Assembly: GCA_900315345.1 (NCBI GenBank)
Contig: OMYP01000013.1
Coordinates: 34,496 to 98,495 of the forward strand
Reading direction: 5' to 3'
Length of the DNA: 64,000 nt
DNA from: an uncultured Selenomonadales bacterium
GTDB lineage: Bacteria > Bacillota > Negativicutes > Acidaminococcales > Acidaminococcaceae
Shown: piece after piece, positions 27,171 to 36,923 of the stretch
Layout of the letters: each line of letters starts with the position of its first letter
How positions within the stretch are numbered: position 1 is the stretch's first letter
Position numbers and translations under genes: made by a program
The notes under the pieces: generated by a model
Told to the model about the DNA's origin: nothing
Database searches by the model: none
The model's input: only the letters and a program-made list of their open reading frames with translations

Positions 27171-27261
27171 GGAAATACCGCTTATTGAAAAGCTTCCTGA
27201 GGGAATGATGGGGGAAGCTCAATATAGAAAGAACGTATTTCCGGATTGCAGGGAGATTTTT

Positions 27262-28092
27262 ATGGAAAAACAGAGAACACTAGCCGGTGAGATAAGTTAC
27301 GCCGGAATCGGGCTCCATTCGGGCTGTAAGGTGACAATGAAACTGAAACCTGCCGGTCCCGATACAGGCATTGTGTTTGTCAGGACGGATCTGCCGGAAC
27401 AGCCGGAGATCCACGGAAAAGCAGAGCTGGTCACATCTACCCTTCGGGCGACGACTATCAGTGAAAATGGCGCCCAGGTTTTTACGGTAGAACATTTACT
27501 GGCAGCGCTGTATGGTATGGGCATCGACAACTGCCGGATCGAGATGGACTCCCCGGAACCGCCGGTAGCAGACGGAAGCGGTCTGGTGTTTGCACAGCTG
27601 GTACAGCAGGCCGGACGGGTGGAACAGGATGCGGAAAAGAAGGTCTACCGGGTGGACCGGGAATTTGCTGTTTACGATGGGGAAAATTATATTCTGATGC
27701 TTCCCTATGACGGAAACCGTATCTCCTTTACCTCCATCAACAGCCATCCCCTGTTGGGGACCCAGTATTTCGATATGGAACTGGAGGAAACATCGTTTTT
27801 AAAAGAAATTGCTCCTGCCCGTACCATCGGCTTTATGCATGAGGTGGAGCAGATGCGTAAGATGGGCCTGGGGCTTGGGGGAAATCTGGAGAACGCAGTG
27901 GTATATGATGACAAAAAATGTCTCTCTGTTCCCCGTTTCCCGGACGAACTGGTCCGGCATAAAATTTTGGACGTATTGGGCGATTTATCGCTGATCGGTC
28001 CCTGGAGGGGCCATATTATCGCGGTAAAGTCAGGTCATTCATATAATTCGCAACTGGCAAAACAGATTGTTGCATACAGGGAGGGTAAATAA
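27262..28092 (+). CDS. lpxC: UDP-3-O-acyl-N-acetylglucosamine deacetylase
   Basis: LpxC is the zinc enzyme of the committed step of lipid A synthesis. ATG 27262 follows CAGGGAG and gives 276 aa; earlier in-frame starts overlap the acyltransferase and are rejected. Predicted zinc ligands are His78 (TVEHLL), His233 and Asp237 (RHKILDVLGD). The start motif RTLAGEISYAGIGLHSG is typical. Its stop overlaps the fabZ start (TAATG), so the two are coupled. Some bacteria fuse lpxC and fabZ; here they are separate. Confidence 0.97.
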   Translation: MEKQRTLAGEISYAGIGLHSGCKVTMKLKPAGPDTGIVFVRTDLPEQPEIHGKAELVTSTLRATTISENGAQVFTVEHLLAALYGMGIDNCRIEMDSPEPPVADGSGLVFAQLVQQAGRVEQDAEKKVYRVDREFAVYDGENYILMLPYDGNRISFTSINSHPLLGTQYFDMELEETSFLKEIAPARTIGFMHEVEQMRKMGLGLGGNLENAVVYDDKKCLSVPRFPDELVRHKILDVLGDLSLIGPWRGHIIAVKSGHSYNSQLAKQIVAYREGK

Positions 28093-28523
28093 TGGCTATT
28101 ACATTGGATGTTACTGAAATCAAAAAGATTCTTCCCCACCGGTTCCCGATGCTGCTGGTGGACCGGATCCTGGATCTGGAACCCATGAAATGGGCCGTAG
28201 GCGTTAAGAATATTTCTGTAAATGAAATGCAGTTTTTGGGACATTTCCCGGAAAATCCTATCATGCCCGGCGTGCTGATGATCGAAGCCATGGCTCAGGT
28301 TGGCGGCGTGGCTTTGCTGTATCCGCCGGAAAACCGTGGTAAGATCGCGGTATTCGCAAAAATCGACAAGGTCCGGTTCCATAAACAGATCGTGCCGGGA
28401 GACCAGGTCATTACCCGGGCAGAAGTTACAAAGATCCACGGGGTGATGGCCGTGATCCACTGCGAAGGAAAAGTAGACGGGGAACTGGCCTGTGAATGCG
28501 ACTGCTTCTTTGCAATACAGTAA
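28092..28523 (+). CDS. fabZ: 3-hydroxyacyl-ACP dehydratase
   Basis: FabZ dehydrates 3-hydroxyacyl-ACP in fatty acid elongation and so competes with LpxA and LpxD for hydroxyacyl-ACP. At 143 aa it has the hot-dog fold motif with catalytic His51 and Glu65 (GHFPENPIMPGVLMIEA). It is translationally coupled to lpxC, which would balance fatty acid and lipid A synthesis. In many bacteria lpxA follows directly, but here a 293-bp spacer intervenes. Confidence 0.97.
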   Translation: MAITLDVTEIKKILPHRFPMLLVDRILDLEPMKWAVGVKNISVNEMQFLGHFPENPIMPGVLMIEAMAQVGGVALLYPPENRGKIAVFAKIDKVRFHKQIVPGDQVITRAEVTKIHGVMAVIHCEGKVDGELACECDCFFAIQ

Positions 28524-28816
28524 GACGGTACCGGTCATATTATTTATGTGACATATATTCCAAAACAATAAACAAAGAAAAATAAAGGAAATCGGTACAA
28601 GTTAATACAAAATAAAAGAAAATCTGAAATAAGCGGAGAAAGAAGAAAAAAAATCCTGATTTTGAGAAGCGAAAAATGCCGGCAGTTGGAGGAATATAAC
28701 TGTTGAGATATCTTGTATCCGTTTGGCGGGGCATAAACAGCCCTGCAGTTTGCTAAAAGTTTTTTGCAGGTACCAGAAATTGCTGTTTTAATTCAGCCCT
28801 GCAGAGGAGTGAGAAA
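28524..28816 (+). other. AT- and purine-rich spacer between fabZ and lpxA
   Basis: The + strand from about 28560 to 28680 is strongly A- and purine-rich with few T. No credible reading frame, terminator or tRNA is visible. CCCTGCAG occurs twice (about 28740 and 28797) and TGCAG/CTGCA hairpin potential lies near 28742-28770. It may be an mRNA leader carrying an undetected promoter for lpxA. Confidence 0.4.
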
Positions 28817-29620
28817 ATGGCTGCGGTAGTTACACCATTGCGTAAAATTCATGAAACCGCGATTATTGAAAAAGGCGCGGAGATTGGAAACAATGTAGTG
28901 ATCGGTCCATATGCGGTGATCAAACATGATGTGAAAGTTGGGGATGGCTGTATTATCGGTCCCCATGTGGTGATCCATCCCTACACCACCATCGGGAAGG
29001 ATTGTAAATTTTTCCCGGGAGCTTCTATCGGCGGTGTGCCCCAGGATCTGAAGTTTAAAGGAGAACGTTCCTCTACGGTCATCGGAGACAGGGGCGTGTT
29101 CCGGGAGTGTGTTACGGTGAGCCGTGCCTGCGGGGAAGGGAACGAGACCCGCATCGGTAACGACATTCTTATGATGGCTTATACCCATATTGCCCATAAC
29201 TGTATCGTAGGCAATAATGTTATTATGTCCAACGTGGCTACCCTGGCCGGTCACGTAGTAGTGGAAGACCGGGCGGTCATTGGTGGCCTGGCGGCGGTGC
29301 ACCAGTTCTGCCGTATTGGAAGGAATGCCATGGCAGGCGGTATGAGCCGTGTGTCCCAGGATATTCCGCCTTTCATGCTGGTGGCCGGTGACCCGGCTTT
29401 CGTGGCAGGGCTTAACAGTGTGGGCCTGGCCCGGGCCGGTATGCCGATGGAGATCCGCAGCCAGCTGAAGAAGGCCTTCCGTATCCTGTACCGCAGCGGC
29501 CTTTCTCTGGAAGAAGCCGTGGCTACCATGGAACAGGAACTGGACAGCAGCGAGCCGGTGGAACACCTGATGCGGTTCCTGCGCAACGCAGAACGCGGTA
29601 TTATCCATACACGCAAATAA
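28817..29620 (+). CDS. lpxA: Acyl-ACP:UDP-N-acetylglucosamine O-acyltransferase
   Basis: LpxA starts lipid A synthesis by acylating UDP-GlcNAc at O-3. The 267-aa protein is a left-handed beta-helix of hexapeptide repeats (about 12-190) with a helical C terminus. Conserved active-site histidines are seen as His124 and His127 in YTHIAHNCIVG, and GGVPQDLKF (about 74) is the family substrate motif. AGAGGAG precedes the ATG. It lies 18 bp before lpxI. Confidence 0.97.
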   Translation: MAAVVTPLRKIHETAIIEKGAEIGNNVVIGPYAVIKHDVKVGDGCIIGPHVVIHPYTTIGKDCKFFPGASIGGVPQDLKFKGERSSTVIGDRGVFRECVTVSRACGEGNETRIGNDILMMAYTHIAHNCIVGNNVIMSNVATLAGHVVVEDRAVIGGLAAVHQFCRIGRNAMAGGMSRVSQDIPPFMLVAGDPAFVAGLNSVGLARAGMPMEIRSQLKKAFRILYRSGLSLEEAVATMEQELDSSEPVEHLMRFLRNAERGIIHTRK

Positions 29621-29638
29621 GACGGGCGGATTTTTGAT

Positions 29639-30463
29639 ATGGAGACCTTGGGGTTATTAGCAGGAATCGGCCATTTGCCGGTAGATGTGGCCCAGTCAGC
29701 GAGAAAGCTGGGTTATAAAATTGTAGCCATTGCCGTGGTGGCAGATACAGATCCGGAACTGCCGGAAAACGTTGATGTTTTTTATACCATCAACGTAGGC
29801 AAGGTAGGGAAGATCCTCCGGACACTGAAAGACCACGGCGTAAAAGAAGTTACCATGATCGGAAAGGTAACAAAAGAAGTATTGTATAAAAACGGGGTCA
29901 TGATCCCGGATCTGACTACCATAAAAGTTCTGGCCTCCCTTCCGGACAGGAAGGATGATACTATCATGAACGCCATTGTGAAGCTGATCGAAGATGCGGG
30001 CATGCATGTCATGGACCAGACGAAGCTGATTCAGCCGCTTCTTCCGGAACCGGGGGTGCTTACGAAGCGTAAACCTACAGAACAGGAATGGAAGGACATG
30101 CAGTTCGGGTTTCGCATGGCCAAGGAACTGGGGCGTCTGGACATCGGACAGACTGTGGTGGTAAAAAATCAGGCGGTCATGGCGCTGGAAGCCATCGAGG
30201 GCACGGATGCCTGCATTCTGCGTGGAGGCTTTTTGGGAAAAGGCGGCGTTATCGTGGCTAAAACAGCCAAGCCGGCCCAGGACAACCGCTTCGATATGCC
30301 CAGTGTGGGAACTACCACGCTTACATCCATGATCCACGCCGGGGCTACCGGCATTGCTATTGAAGCGGGGCGGACCCTGCTGGTAGACCGGAAACGTACC
30401 CTGGCCATGGCGGAAGAAAAAAATATAACCATCGTTTCCATGGGTGAAGAGGATTTGAAATAA
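29639..30463 (+). CDS. lpxI: UDP-2,3-diacylglucosamine pyrophosphatase, LpxI type
   Basis: A 274-aa protein of the LpxI (DUF1009) family, the alternative to LpxH for hydrolysing UDP-2,3-diacylglucosamine to lipid X. Signature pieces are LGLLAGIGHLPVDVA at the start, KVTKEVLYK near 80 and GGVIVAKTAKPAQDNRFDMP near 203. No lpxH-like gene is in the window, consistent with replacement. It lies between lpxA and lpxB and ends ahead of a strong terminator. Confidence 0.94.
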   Translation: METLGLLAGIGHLPVDVAQSARKLGYKIVAIAVVADTDPELPENVDVFYTINVGKVGKILRTLKDHGVKEVTMIGKVTKEVLYKNGVMIPDLTTIKVLASLPDRKDDTIMNAIVKLIEDAGMHVMDQTKLIQPLLPEPGVLTKRKPTEQEWKDMQFGFRMAKELGRLDIGQTVVVKNQAVMALEAIEGTDACILRGGFLGKGGVIVAKTAKPAQDNRFDMPSVGTTTLTSMIHAGATGIAIEAGRTLLVDRKRTLAMAEEKNITIVSMGEEDLK

Positions 30464-30520
30464 TCTGTACGCAGTCCATGACAGAAGAAATGCATTATAA
30501 AAATGAAATATTTGTGGAAA

Positions 30521-30554
30521 AGGCAGCTGAGATGTTTATTCAGCTGCCTTTTTA
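30521..30554 (+). terminator. Rho-independent terminator after lpxI
   Basis: A perfect 10-bp stem, AGGCAGCTGA/TCAGCTGCCT, with TTTTT after it. A TATAAT at 30558-30563 directly downstream (weak TTTATT 17 nt upstream) may start the lpxB transcript. Confidence 0.85.
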
Positions 30555-30599
30555 TGTTATAATAAGATGATTTAGTATGTATAAAAATAGGGACTGCAT

Positions 30600-31751
30600 A
30601 TGACGAAGATTTTAATTTCTGCGGGAGAAGCTTCCGGCGATTTACATGCCGGCGCTGTGACCCGCGCTATTCGACAACTGGATCCCTCTGCGGAAGTGTT
30701 TGGCATGGGCGGCGACTGCATGCGGGACGCCGGCGGCGAAGTATTGTTTGATATAAAAGACCATAGTGTCATGGGCTTTGTGGAAGTACTGAAAAAGCTG
30801 CCGGACATCTGGAAGCTGCGCAGTTCGTTTATTTCCCTTATGGACAGCCGGAAACCGGATGTACTGCTGACCATTGATTATCCCGGCTTTAACATGCGGC
30901 TGGCGAAACTGGCGAAAGAACGGGGCATAAAAGTCGTTTCCTTTATTGCTCCTTCAGCCTGGGCCTGGCGTCCCAGCCGGGCAGCCGGTGTGGTAAAGGT
31001 AGTCGACAAGATCGCTTCCATTTTCCCCTTTGAATATGATTTATATAAATCATACGGAGCGGACATCGAATTTGTGGGGCACCCTCTGGTGGATACGGTT
31101 AAGCCCTCCCTTCCCCGTGAAGAATCGGAACGTCTGGCCGGAAAGCGGCCGGGACATCCCCTTGTCCTGTTGATGCCGGGCAGCCGGGAGATGGAGATCA
31201 AGCGGCTGCTGCCGGTGATGCTGGAAGGCGCAAAGCTGTTGAAGAAGAAACGGCCGGATATAGATTTTTCCATGCCCAGAGCTGCAACCATTGCCCGGGA
31301 AAGACTGGAATCTTTTATTAAGGGATCCGGTCTGGATATAACCGTTACGGAAGGGCACAATTACGATGTAATGAGCGTGGCGGATTTCGCCATCGCTACC
31401 AGCGGTACAGTGACACTGGAAGCGGCATTGTGCGGGCTGGGCTGTGAAATACTGTACAAATCTTCCCCCCTGAGCTTCTGGATCGCCAAACAGGTGGTGG
31501 AGATACCGAATATCGGACTGCCCAACATTGTGGCGGGAAGGCTGATCGAACCGGAACTGCTGCAGGATGACTGCACACCGGAAAAAATTGCCGTTACCGC
31601 TCTTCAACTGCTGGAGCCGGCGCGCTACGGGCAGTTGCAGAAGGATCTGCAGGAAGTGAAAGAAAAACTGGGGGAACCCGGCGCCGTAAAACGGGTGGCA
31701 GAACTGGTGCTGCGGATGGGCAGGCAAAAGCAGGAAGGCCTGCTTCCCTGA
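30600..31751 (+). CDS. lpxB: Lipid A disaccharide synthase
   Basis: LpxB (glycosyltransferase family 19) joins UDP-2,3-diacyl-GlcN and lipid X to form the lipid A disaccharide at the inner membrane. The 383-aa length is normal. Family motifs include ISAGEASGDLHAGAV (6-20), DHSVMGFVEVLKKLP, PSAWAWRPSRA and LMPGSREMEI. It follows its own probable promoter and precedes msbA by 34 bp. Confidence 0.96.
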   Translation: MTKILISAGEASGDLHAGAVTRAIRQLDPSAEVFGMGGDCMRDAGGEVLFDIKDHSVMGFVEVLKKLPDIWKLRSSFISLMDSRKPDVLLTIDYPGFNMRLAKLAKERGIKVVSFIAPSAWAWRPSRAAGVVKVVDKIASIFPFEYDLYKSYGADIEFVGHPLVDTVKPSLPREESERLAGKRPGHPLVLLMPGSREMEIKRLLPVMLEGAKLLKKKRPDIDFSMPRAATIARERLESFIKGSGLDITVTEGHNYDVMSVADFAIATSGTVTLEAALCGLGCEILYKSSPLSFWIAKQVVEIPNIGLPNIVAGRLIEPELLQDDCTPEKIAVTALQLLEPARYGQLQKDLQEVKEKLGEPGAVKRVAELVLRMGRQKQEGLLP

Positions 31752-31785
31752 TACTGCCGGAATAAAACGACTTTAAGGAGTATTA

Positions 31786-33522
31786 ATGGATTTATATAAA
31801 CGGATTTTAAATTATATCAGACCATATCTGCATGTACTGTTTGCAGCCCTTGTATGCACCATGCTGGCAGCAGGGGGCAACCTGTATCTGCCCTGGATCT
31901 TCCGGGATATGATCGACAAGGTGCTTACCGCAAAGGATGCCTATATGCTGAACCTGATATCTGCCAGCATCGTGGTCATCTTCCTGTTGCGGGGCATTTT
32001 CCTGTACTGGCAGAATTACCTGATGAGCTATGTAGGGCAGCATGTCATCATTGACATCCGCAGCGAGGTATTCCATAAGCTGCAGCGGCTGTCCATGTCT
32101 TTTTATGATAAGAACAAGACGGGCACCATCATGAGCTATGTGACCAATGACGTGAATGCCCTGCAGGGAGCCATGGTGGACAATACTGTGGAGCTGGTCA
32201 CGGAAAGCATTATCCTGATAGGTTCCATCTTCGCCATGATCTATCTGGACTGGAAGCTGACGCTGTTCACGATTCTCACATTCCCCATCGTACTGTATTT
32301 CATGAATTTCTTCGGCAAGAAGATCCGCCGTTCCGGCGGGATGATCCAGGAGGCGACAGCGGATATCACTTCGGTCCTTCAGGAATCGGTTTCTTCCGCC
32401 AGGGTCGTAAAATCCTTTGTCCGGGAAAAGTATGAGATCGAACGCTTTGAAAAAGAAAATGCGGCGAACCTGGCGGCCAATCTGAAGAATGCCAGATATA
32501 TGGCCACGCTGACTCCTACCATTGAGTTTGTTGCGGCGTTAGGGGTTACCCTGATCTTATGGTATGGCGGCAATAACGTTATTGAGGGGGATACCACTGC
32601 CGGGTCCCTGGTAGCTTTCCTGGCCTATGCGGTGAACATTTCTAACCCCATTAAACGTATCACCCGGGTCACCGGGAACATCCAGAAAGCTCTGGCCGCA
32701 GCCCAGCGTGTGTTTGACGTGTTGGATCTTCCGGAAGAAGTAACGGATCTGCCGGATGCCAGACCCCTGCCTGCTGTAACAGGAAGTGTCAGCTTTGAAC
32801 ATGTTACATTTTCGTACAATAAAGGCGATGAAATCATCCACGACCTGTCATTTTCCGTAAAACCGGGCCAGGCCATCGGACTGGTGGGACCTTCCGGTGC
32901 CGGAAAATCTACCATAGCCAGCCTCCTTCCCCGATTCTATGACTGCGATTCGGGAACGATCCGGATCGATGGGACGGATATACGGGATGCCACGCTGGAT
33001 TCCCTCCGCAGCCAGGTGGGTATCGTACCTCAAGAGACCATTCTTTTCAACGGTACGGTCTACGATAATATCCTGTACGGTCGGCTGGATGCCACGAAAG
33101 AAGAAATCATTGAGGCGGCTAAAGCAGCCAATGCCCATGATTTTATTATGGAACTTCCCCAGGGATATGATACCATGCTGGGAGACCGGGGCGTAAACAT
33201 TTCCGGGGGCCAGCGGCAGCGTATCGCCATTGCCCGGGCAATATTGAAGAATCCCCGGATCCTGATTCTTGACGAAGCCACTTCTGCACTGGATACGGAA
33301 AGCGAACGCCTGGTGCAGGAAGCCTTAAACCGGCTGATGGTGGGGCGTACGGCTTTTGTCATTGCCCATCGCCTGTCTACGATTAAAAACGCGGACCGGA
33401 TCCTTGTACTGGAAAAGGGAAGGCTTGCAGAAGACGGAACCCATGAGGAACTGATGGAAAAGAACGGGTTATATGCGCACCTGTACCAGATACAGTACCG
33501 CAATAACCGGGAAGAGGACTAA
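31786..33522 (+). CDS. msbA: Lipid A export ABC transporter MsbA
   Basis: A 578-aa half-transporter with six membrane segments (about residues 15-310) and a C-terminal ATPase. It shows Walker A GPSGAGKST (about 368), signature ISGGQRQRIA (about 473) and Walker B ILILDEATSALD (about 490-501). MsbA flips core-lipid A to the outer face of the inner membrane. Location between lpxB and the Kdo transferase supports that role over a drug exporter. TAAGGAG precedes the ATG. Confidence 0.93.
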   Translation: MDLYKRILNYIRPYLHVLFAALVCTMLAAGGNLYLPWIFRDMIDKVLTAKDAYMLNLISASIVVIFLLRGIFLYWQNYLMSYVGQHVIIDIRSEVFHKLQRLSMSFYDKNKTGTIMSYVTNDVNALQGAMVDNTVELVTESIILIGSIFAMIYLDWKLTLFTILTFPIVLYFMNFFGKKIRRSGGMIQEATADITSVLQESVSSARVVKSFVREKYEIERFEKENAANLAANLKNARYMATLTPTIEFVAALGVTLILWYGGNNVIEGDTTAGSLVAFLAYAVNISNPIKRITRVTGNIQKALAAAQRVFDVLDLPEEVTDLPDARPLPAVTGSVSFEHVTFSYNKGDEIIHDLSFSVKPGQAIGLVGPSGAGKSTIASLLPRFYDCDSGTIRIDGTDIRDATLDSLRSQVGIVPQETILFNGTVYDNILYGRLDATKEEIIEAAKAANAHDFIMELPQGYDTMLGDRGVNISGGQRQRIAIARAILKNPRILILDEATSALDTESERLVQEALNRLMVGRTAFVIAHRLSTIKNADRILVLEKGRLAEDGTHEELMEKNGLYAHLYQIQYRNNREED

Positions 33523-33530
33523 AATAACCT

Positions 33531-36083
33531 ATGTATATCCTTTATAATATTTTAGGCGTAATTATATTCGTCATACTGGTGCTGCCCTATTACCTGTACC
33601 GGCTGTTTACGGAAAAGGGGTTTGCTACCCGTTTCCGCCAGAGCATGGGACTGGTACGGCGGGCCGAGATCGATAATGTGGTAAATTCAAACTGCATCTG
33701 GATCCATGGCGCGTCAGTAGGCGAAATCGTAGCCACCAGCCCGCTGGTAAAAGAAATCAAGAAGATCATGCCGGAACGGAAAGTTCTGGTATCTGCCTTT
33801 ACCGTAGGCGGCTACAACATGGCAAAGCAGATCATACCGGAAGCAGACGCCATCATCTATTTCCCCCTGGACCTTGTGTGGGTGGCCCAGTCCGTGGTAC
33901 GCCGGGTACATCCCGGTATCTTCATGCCGGTAGAAACAGAACTGTGGCCTAATTTCCTGCGGGCCATCCGGGAACGGAACATCCCGGTGATGATGGTAAA
34001 CGGCCGTATTTCCGAAAAATCCGTAAAGAACTACCGTTACCTGTTCAGCATCTGGCGTGACATGCTGCGGACCGTAAGCCGTTTCTGCATGCAGTCCAGT
34101 ATCGACGCCAATTACATTGCCCATCTGGGAGCCGATCCCAAGAAAATATTCGTTACCGGAAACACGAAATTTGACCAGACCTATGCGGAAGTTACACCGG
34201 AAGATCTGGAAACGTATAAAACCGAACTGGGACTGGGACCCGATGCGTTCCCTGTTATCGTAGCAGGTTCTACCCATCCCCCGGAAGAAGAGGCGGTGCT
34301 GACAGCCTTTACGGAACTGCGTAAAAAATATCCCAAAGCCCGTCTTGTGATCGCACCCCGTAAAACCAACCGGTCCGATGAGATCAAACGGCTCAACAGC
34401 AAATTCGGCTATGAGACCGGTTACCGTTCCAAGTTGAAAGAAATGAACGGGACAAGGCCGGAATATCCGGTGGTCCTCATTGATACCATCGGCGAACTGG
34501 GGCGTATCTATGCCGTAGGGGACATTGTCTTCATCGGCGGCAGCCTCATGCATCACGGCGGCCATAACGTACTGGAGCCGGCGGCCCATGCCAAACCCAT
34601 CCTGGTAGGTCCCAGTATGGAAAACTTCAAGGATTCCTATTCCCTGTTAAGCAAGGTGGGCGCCTGCCGCATGGTACCCGATACCAATGGCCTGACCCAG
34701 GCTTTCCTGGAGATCGCGGGGGACGATGCCCTGCGTAAAAAGATGGGGGAAGCTTCTATCCAGGTCATCCGGGAAAACCGGGGCGCTGCCCTGAATACCA
34801 TGCATTACCTGACGGATCTTCTGGAAAAGGCTGCGGTGCCCCGTGCCTATACCAGAGAGTATCCCATCAATACCCGTAACTTTAACGATGCCGGCGGCGG
34901 CGGTCTGAAGCACGGTGCCGCCATCATCCAGTATATCTTCCATATGGCCCATGCACCGGAACGGCCCTGGTATGCCTTTATCCTGCTGGGATTACTGCGG
35001 GGGCTGTCCTATATTTACGGCTTCGGCGCCCGGGTAAACCTGTGGCTCTACGAAGTAGGCATCCTGTCCCGGCGGAAGCTGAACTGCTGTGTTATCTCCA
35101 TCGGTAACATTACCGTAGGCGGTACCGGTAAGACTCCTACAGCCCAGCGTGTGGCCATGATGATCAAAGACATGGGATACCGGGTGGTCATCCTGAACCG
35201 CGGTTACCGGTCCCACTGGGATAAACCTCTGGGCGTGGTATCCGACGGCAAAAAAATCTACATGACCAGCTATGAGGCCGGCGATGAAGCCTACCTGATG
35301 GCCAAGATGATGCCCGGCATACCGGTAGTCATCGGCAAAAACCGTGACGTGACCGGCCGTTATGCGGTGGAAGAAATGAACGCCGAAGTCATCATCATGG
35401 ACGACGGTTACCAGCACTGGCAGGTAAACCGCGATCTGGATATTGTACTGGTAGATACCCTGAACTTGTTCGGCAACGGCAACCTGCTGCCCCGGGGCAT
35501 CCTACGTGAACCTCTGAGCCATCTGGACCGGGCGGACATGTTCCTCTTTACCAAATCGGACCAGAGCTCCCAGCTTACAAGGACCAGCCTGGCGGAGAAC
35601 ATCCGGCAGTACAATAGGTCAGCGCCTATCGTAGAAAGCATCCACCATGCGAAAGAGTTTGTGGAAATTGCGGACTGGTATAAGGGCAACCAGCAGAACC
35701 CAATTCCGCTGGAAGAACTGAAAGGCAAGAAGGTCATGGTCTTCTCGGCTATCGGCAATCCTTCTTCTTTTGAACAGAATGTTTCCGGCTGCGGCCTGGA
35801 GATTCTGGAAGCCATCCGGTATCCTGACCATCATGACTACGGCATGCTAGAGATGCAGTATATCGGCGAAAGAGCGGCAGAACTGCATGCAGACGCCCTG
35901 ATCACTACCGGTAAGGACGCGGTTAAGATTCCCACGGAGTTTATCTATTTCAATCGTGATGTGCCTCTGTATGTTATGAACATGGATATCATGGTCACAA
36001 AGAATGAAGAGACCTTTGATAAGATCCTGATTGATACGGTCAGGTCTGTCCTGAAAAAACAGCACACTGTAAAGAAGAAATAG
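33531..36083 (+). CDS. waaA-lpxK: Fused Kdo transferase (WaaA) and tetraacyldisaccharide 4'-kinase (LpxK)
   Basis: One 850-aa frame carries two enzymes that act in series on lipid A. Residues 1-430 are WaaA/KdtA: membrane anchor (2-22), GASVGE (about 60-65, catalytic Glu), and the CMP-Kdo binding part with GGSLMHHGGHNVLEPAA (about 342). Residues 455-850 are LpxK, with the P-loop GNITVGGTGKTP (about 525) and MDDGYQHW (about 623). The natural order is LpxK first, WaaA second, yet the fusion has WaaA at the N terminus. The linker near 430-455 is Gly-rich. The gap to msbA is 8 nt. Confidence 0.94.
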   Translation: MYILYNILGVIIFVILVLPYYLYRLFTEKGFATRFRQSMGLVRRAEIDNVVNSNCIWIHGASVGEIVATSPLVKEIKKIMPERKVLVSAFTVGGYNMAKQIIPEADAIIYFPLDLVWVAQSVVRRVHPGIFMPVETELWPNFLRAIRERNIPVMMVNGRISEKSVKNYRYLFSIWRDMLRTVSRFCMQSSIDANYIAHLGADPKKIFVTGNTKFDQTYAEVTPEDLETYKTELGLGPDAFPVIVAGSTHPPEEEAVLTAFTELRKKYPKARLVIAPRKTNRSDEIKRLNSKFGYETGYRSKLKEMNGTRPEYPVVLIDTIGELGRIYAVGDIVFIGGSLMHHGGHNVLEPAAHAKPILVGPSMENFKDSYSLLSKVGACRMVPDTNGLTQAFLEIAGDDALRKKMGEASIQVIRENRGAALNTMHYLTDLLEKAAVPRAYTREYPINTRNFNDAGGGGLKHGAAIIQYIFHMAHAPERPWYAFILLGLLRGLSYIYGFGARVNLWLYEVGILSRRKLNCCVISIGNITVGGTGKTPTAQRVAMMIKDMGYRVVILNRGYRSHWDKPLGVVSDGKKIYMTSYEAGDEAYLMAKMMPGIPVVIGKNRDVTGRYAVEEMNAEVIIMDDGYQHWQVNRDLDIVLVDTLNLFGNGNLLPRGILREPLSHLDRADMFLFTKSDQSSQLTRTSLAENIRQYNRSAPIVESIHHAKEFVEIADWYKGNQQNPIPLEELKGKKVMVFSAIGNPSSFEQNVSGCGLEILEAIRYPDHHDYGMLEMQYIGERAAELHADALITTGKDAVKIPTEFIYFNRDVPLYVMNMDIMVTKNEETFDKILIDTVRSVLKKQHTVKKK

Positions 36084-36102
36084 AAATGAGGAGAGACCTT
36101 AT

Positions 36103-36837
36103 ATGAAAGTAATCTGTGTAATTCCGGCCCGGTACGCATCTACCCGCCTGCCGGGAAAACCCCTGAAGCTGATCGGGGGAAAGCCCATGATACAGCGGGT
36201 GTATGAGCAGGCAAAAAAAGCGGCCCGTCCGGCGGAAGTGATCGTGGCCACAGACGACAGCCGGGTTTACGATGCAGTGATTGCCTTCGGCGGCTGCGCC
36301 TGCATGACCCGGGAGGACCATCCCAACGGAACCAGCCGGCTGGCGGAAGTAGCGGAAAAATATCCGGATGCGGATATAATAGTAAACGTGCAGGGGGACG
36401 AGCCTATGATCCCTCCTGAGATCATCGACCGGCTGGCAGATGCCTTTGTGAAAGAGCCGGACCTGAAGATGGCCACCATGAAGGCCCCCATGGAGGAAAG
36501 GGAATATGACGATCCTTCCGCGGTAAAGGTGGTAACGGACAAAAACGGCTACGCCCTGTATTTCTCCCGGAGCCTGATGCCCTATCCCCGCAACCGGTCA
36601 GAGTTGTTCAAAGTGTACAAGCATGTAGGCATCTATGCCTACACAAGGACTTTCCTGATGAAATACGCGGCTATGGAACCAACTCCTCTGGAACAGGTGG
36701 AAAGCCTGGAACAGCTGCGGGTACTGGAAAACGGCTATAAGATCAAAGTACTGGAAAGTGATTTCCGGGGCATCGGCGTGGATACGCCGGAAGACCTGGA
36801 GGCAGTCAACAAACTGTTTGAACAGTCCGGGAAGTAA
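36103..36837 (+). CDS. kdsB: CMP-Kdo synthetase
   Basis: KdsB activates Kdo with CTP to CMP-Kdo, the donor used by WaaA. At 244 aa it has the nucleotide-binding start IPARYASTRLPGKPL (6-20), DDSRV, and VNVQGDEPMIPPE (about 97-109). It sits immediately downstream of the waaA-lpxK fusion, 19 bp away, with GAGGAG before the ATG. Confidence 0.97.
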   Translation: MKVICVIPARYASTRLPGKPLKLIGGKPMIQRVYEQAKKAARPAEVIVATDDSRVYDAVIAFGGCACMTREDHPNGTSRLAEVAEKYPDADIIVNVQGDEPMIPPEIIDRLADAFVKEPDLKMATMKAPMEEREYDDPSAVKVVTDKNGYALYFSRSLMPYPRNRSELFKVYKHVGIYAYTRTFLMKYAAMEPTPLEQVESLEQLRVLENGYKIKVLESDFRGIGVDTPEDLEAVNKLFEQSGK

Positions 36838-36923
36838 GTCCGGAAGAACATAAATGGTCAGCCCTTATCATAAGGGCGCAACGTGAAACACAGTTTTAGA
36901 GGAAATTTATTTGGAGGCAACGG

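Noticed and set aside
28540..28734. Minus-strand frame of 64 codons in the fabZ-lpxA gap
   Set aside because: Composition is driven by the poly-purine stretch (runs of Phe), with no ribosome site or motif.
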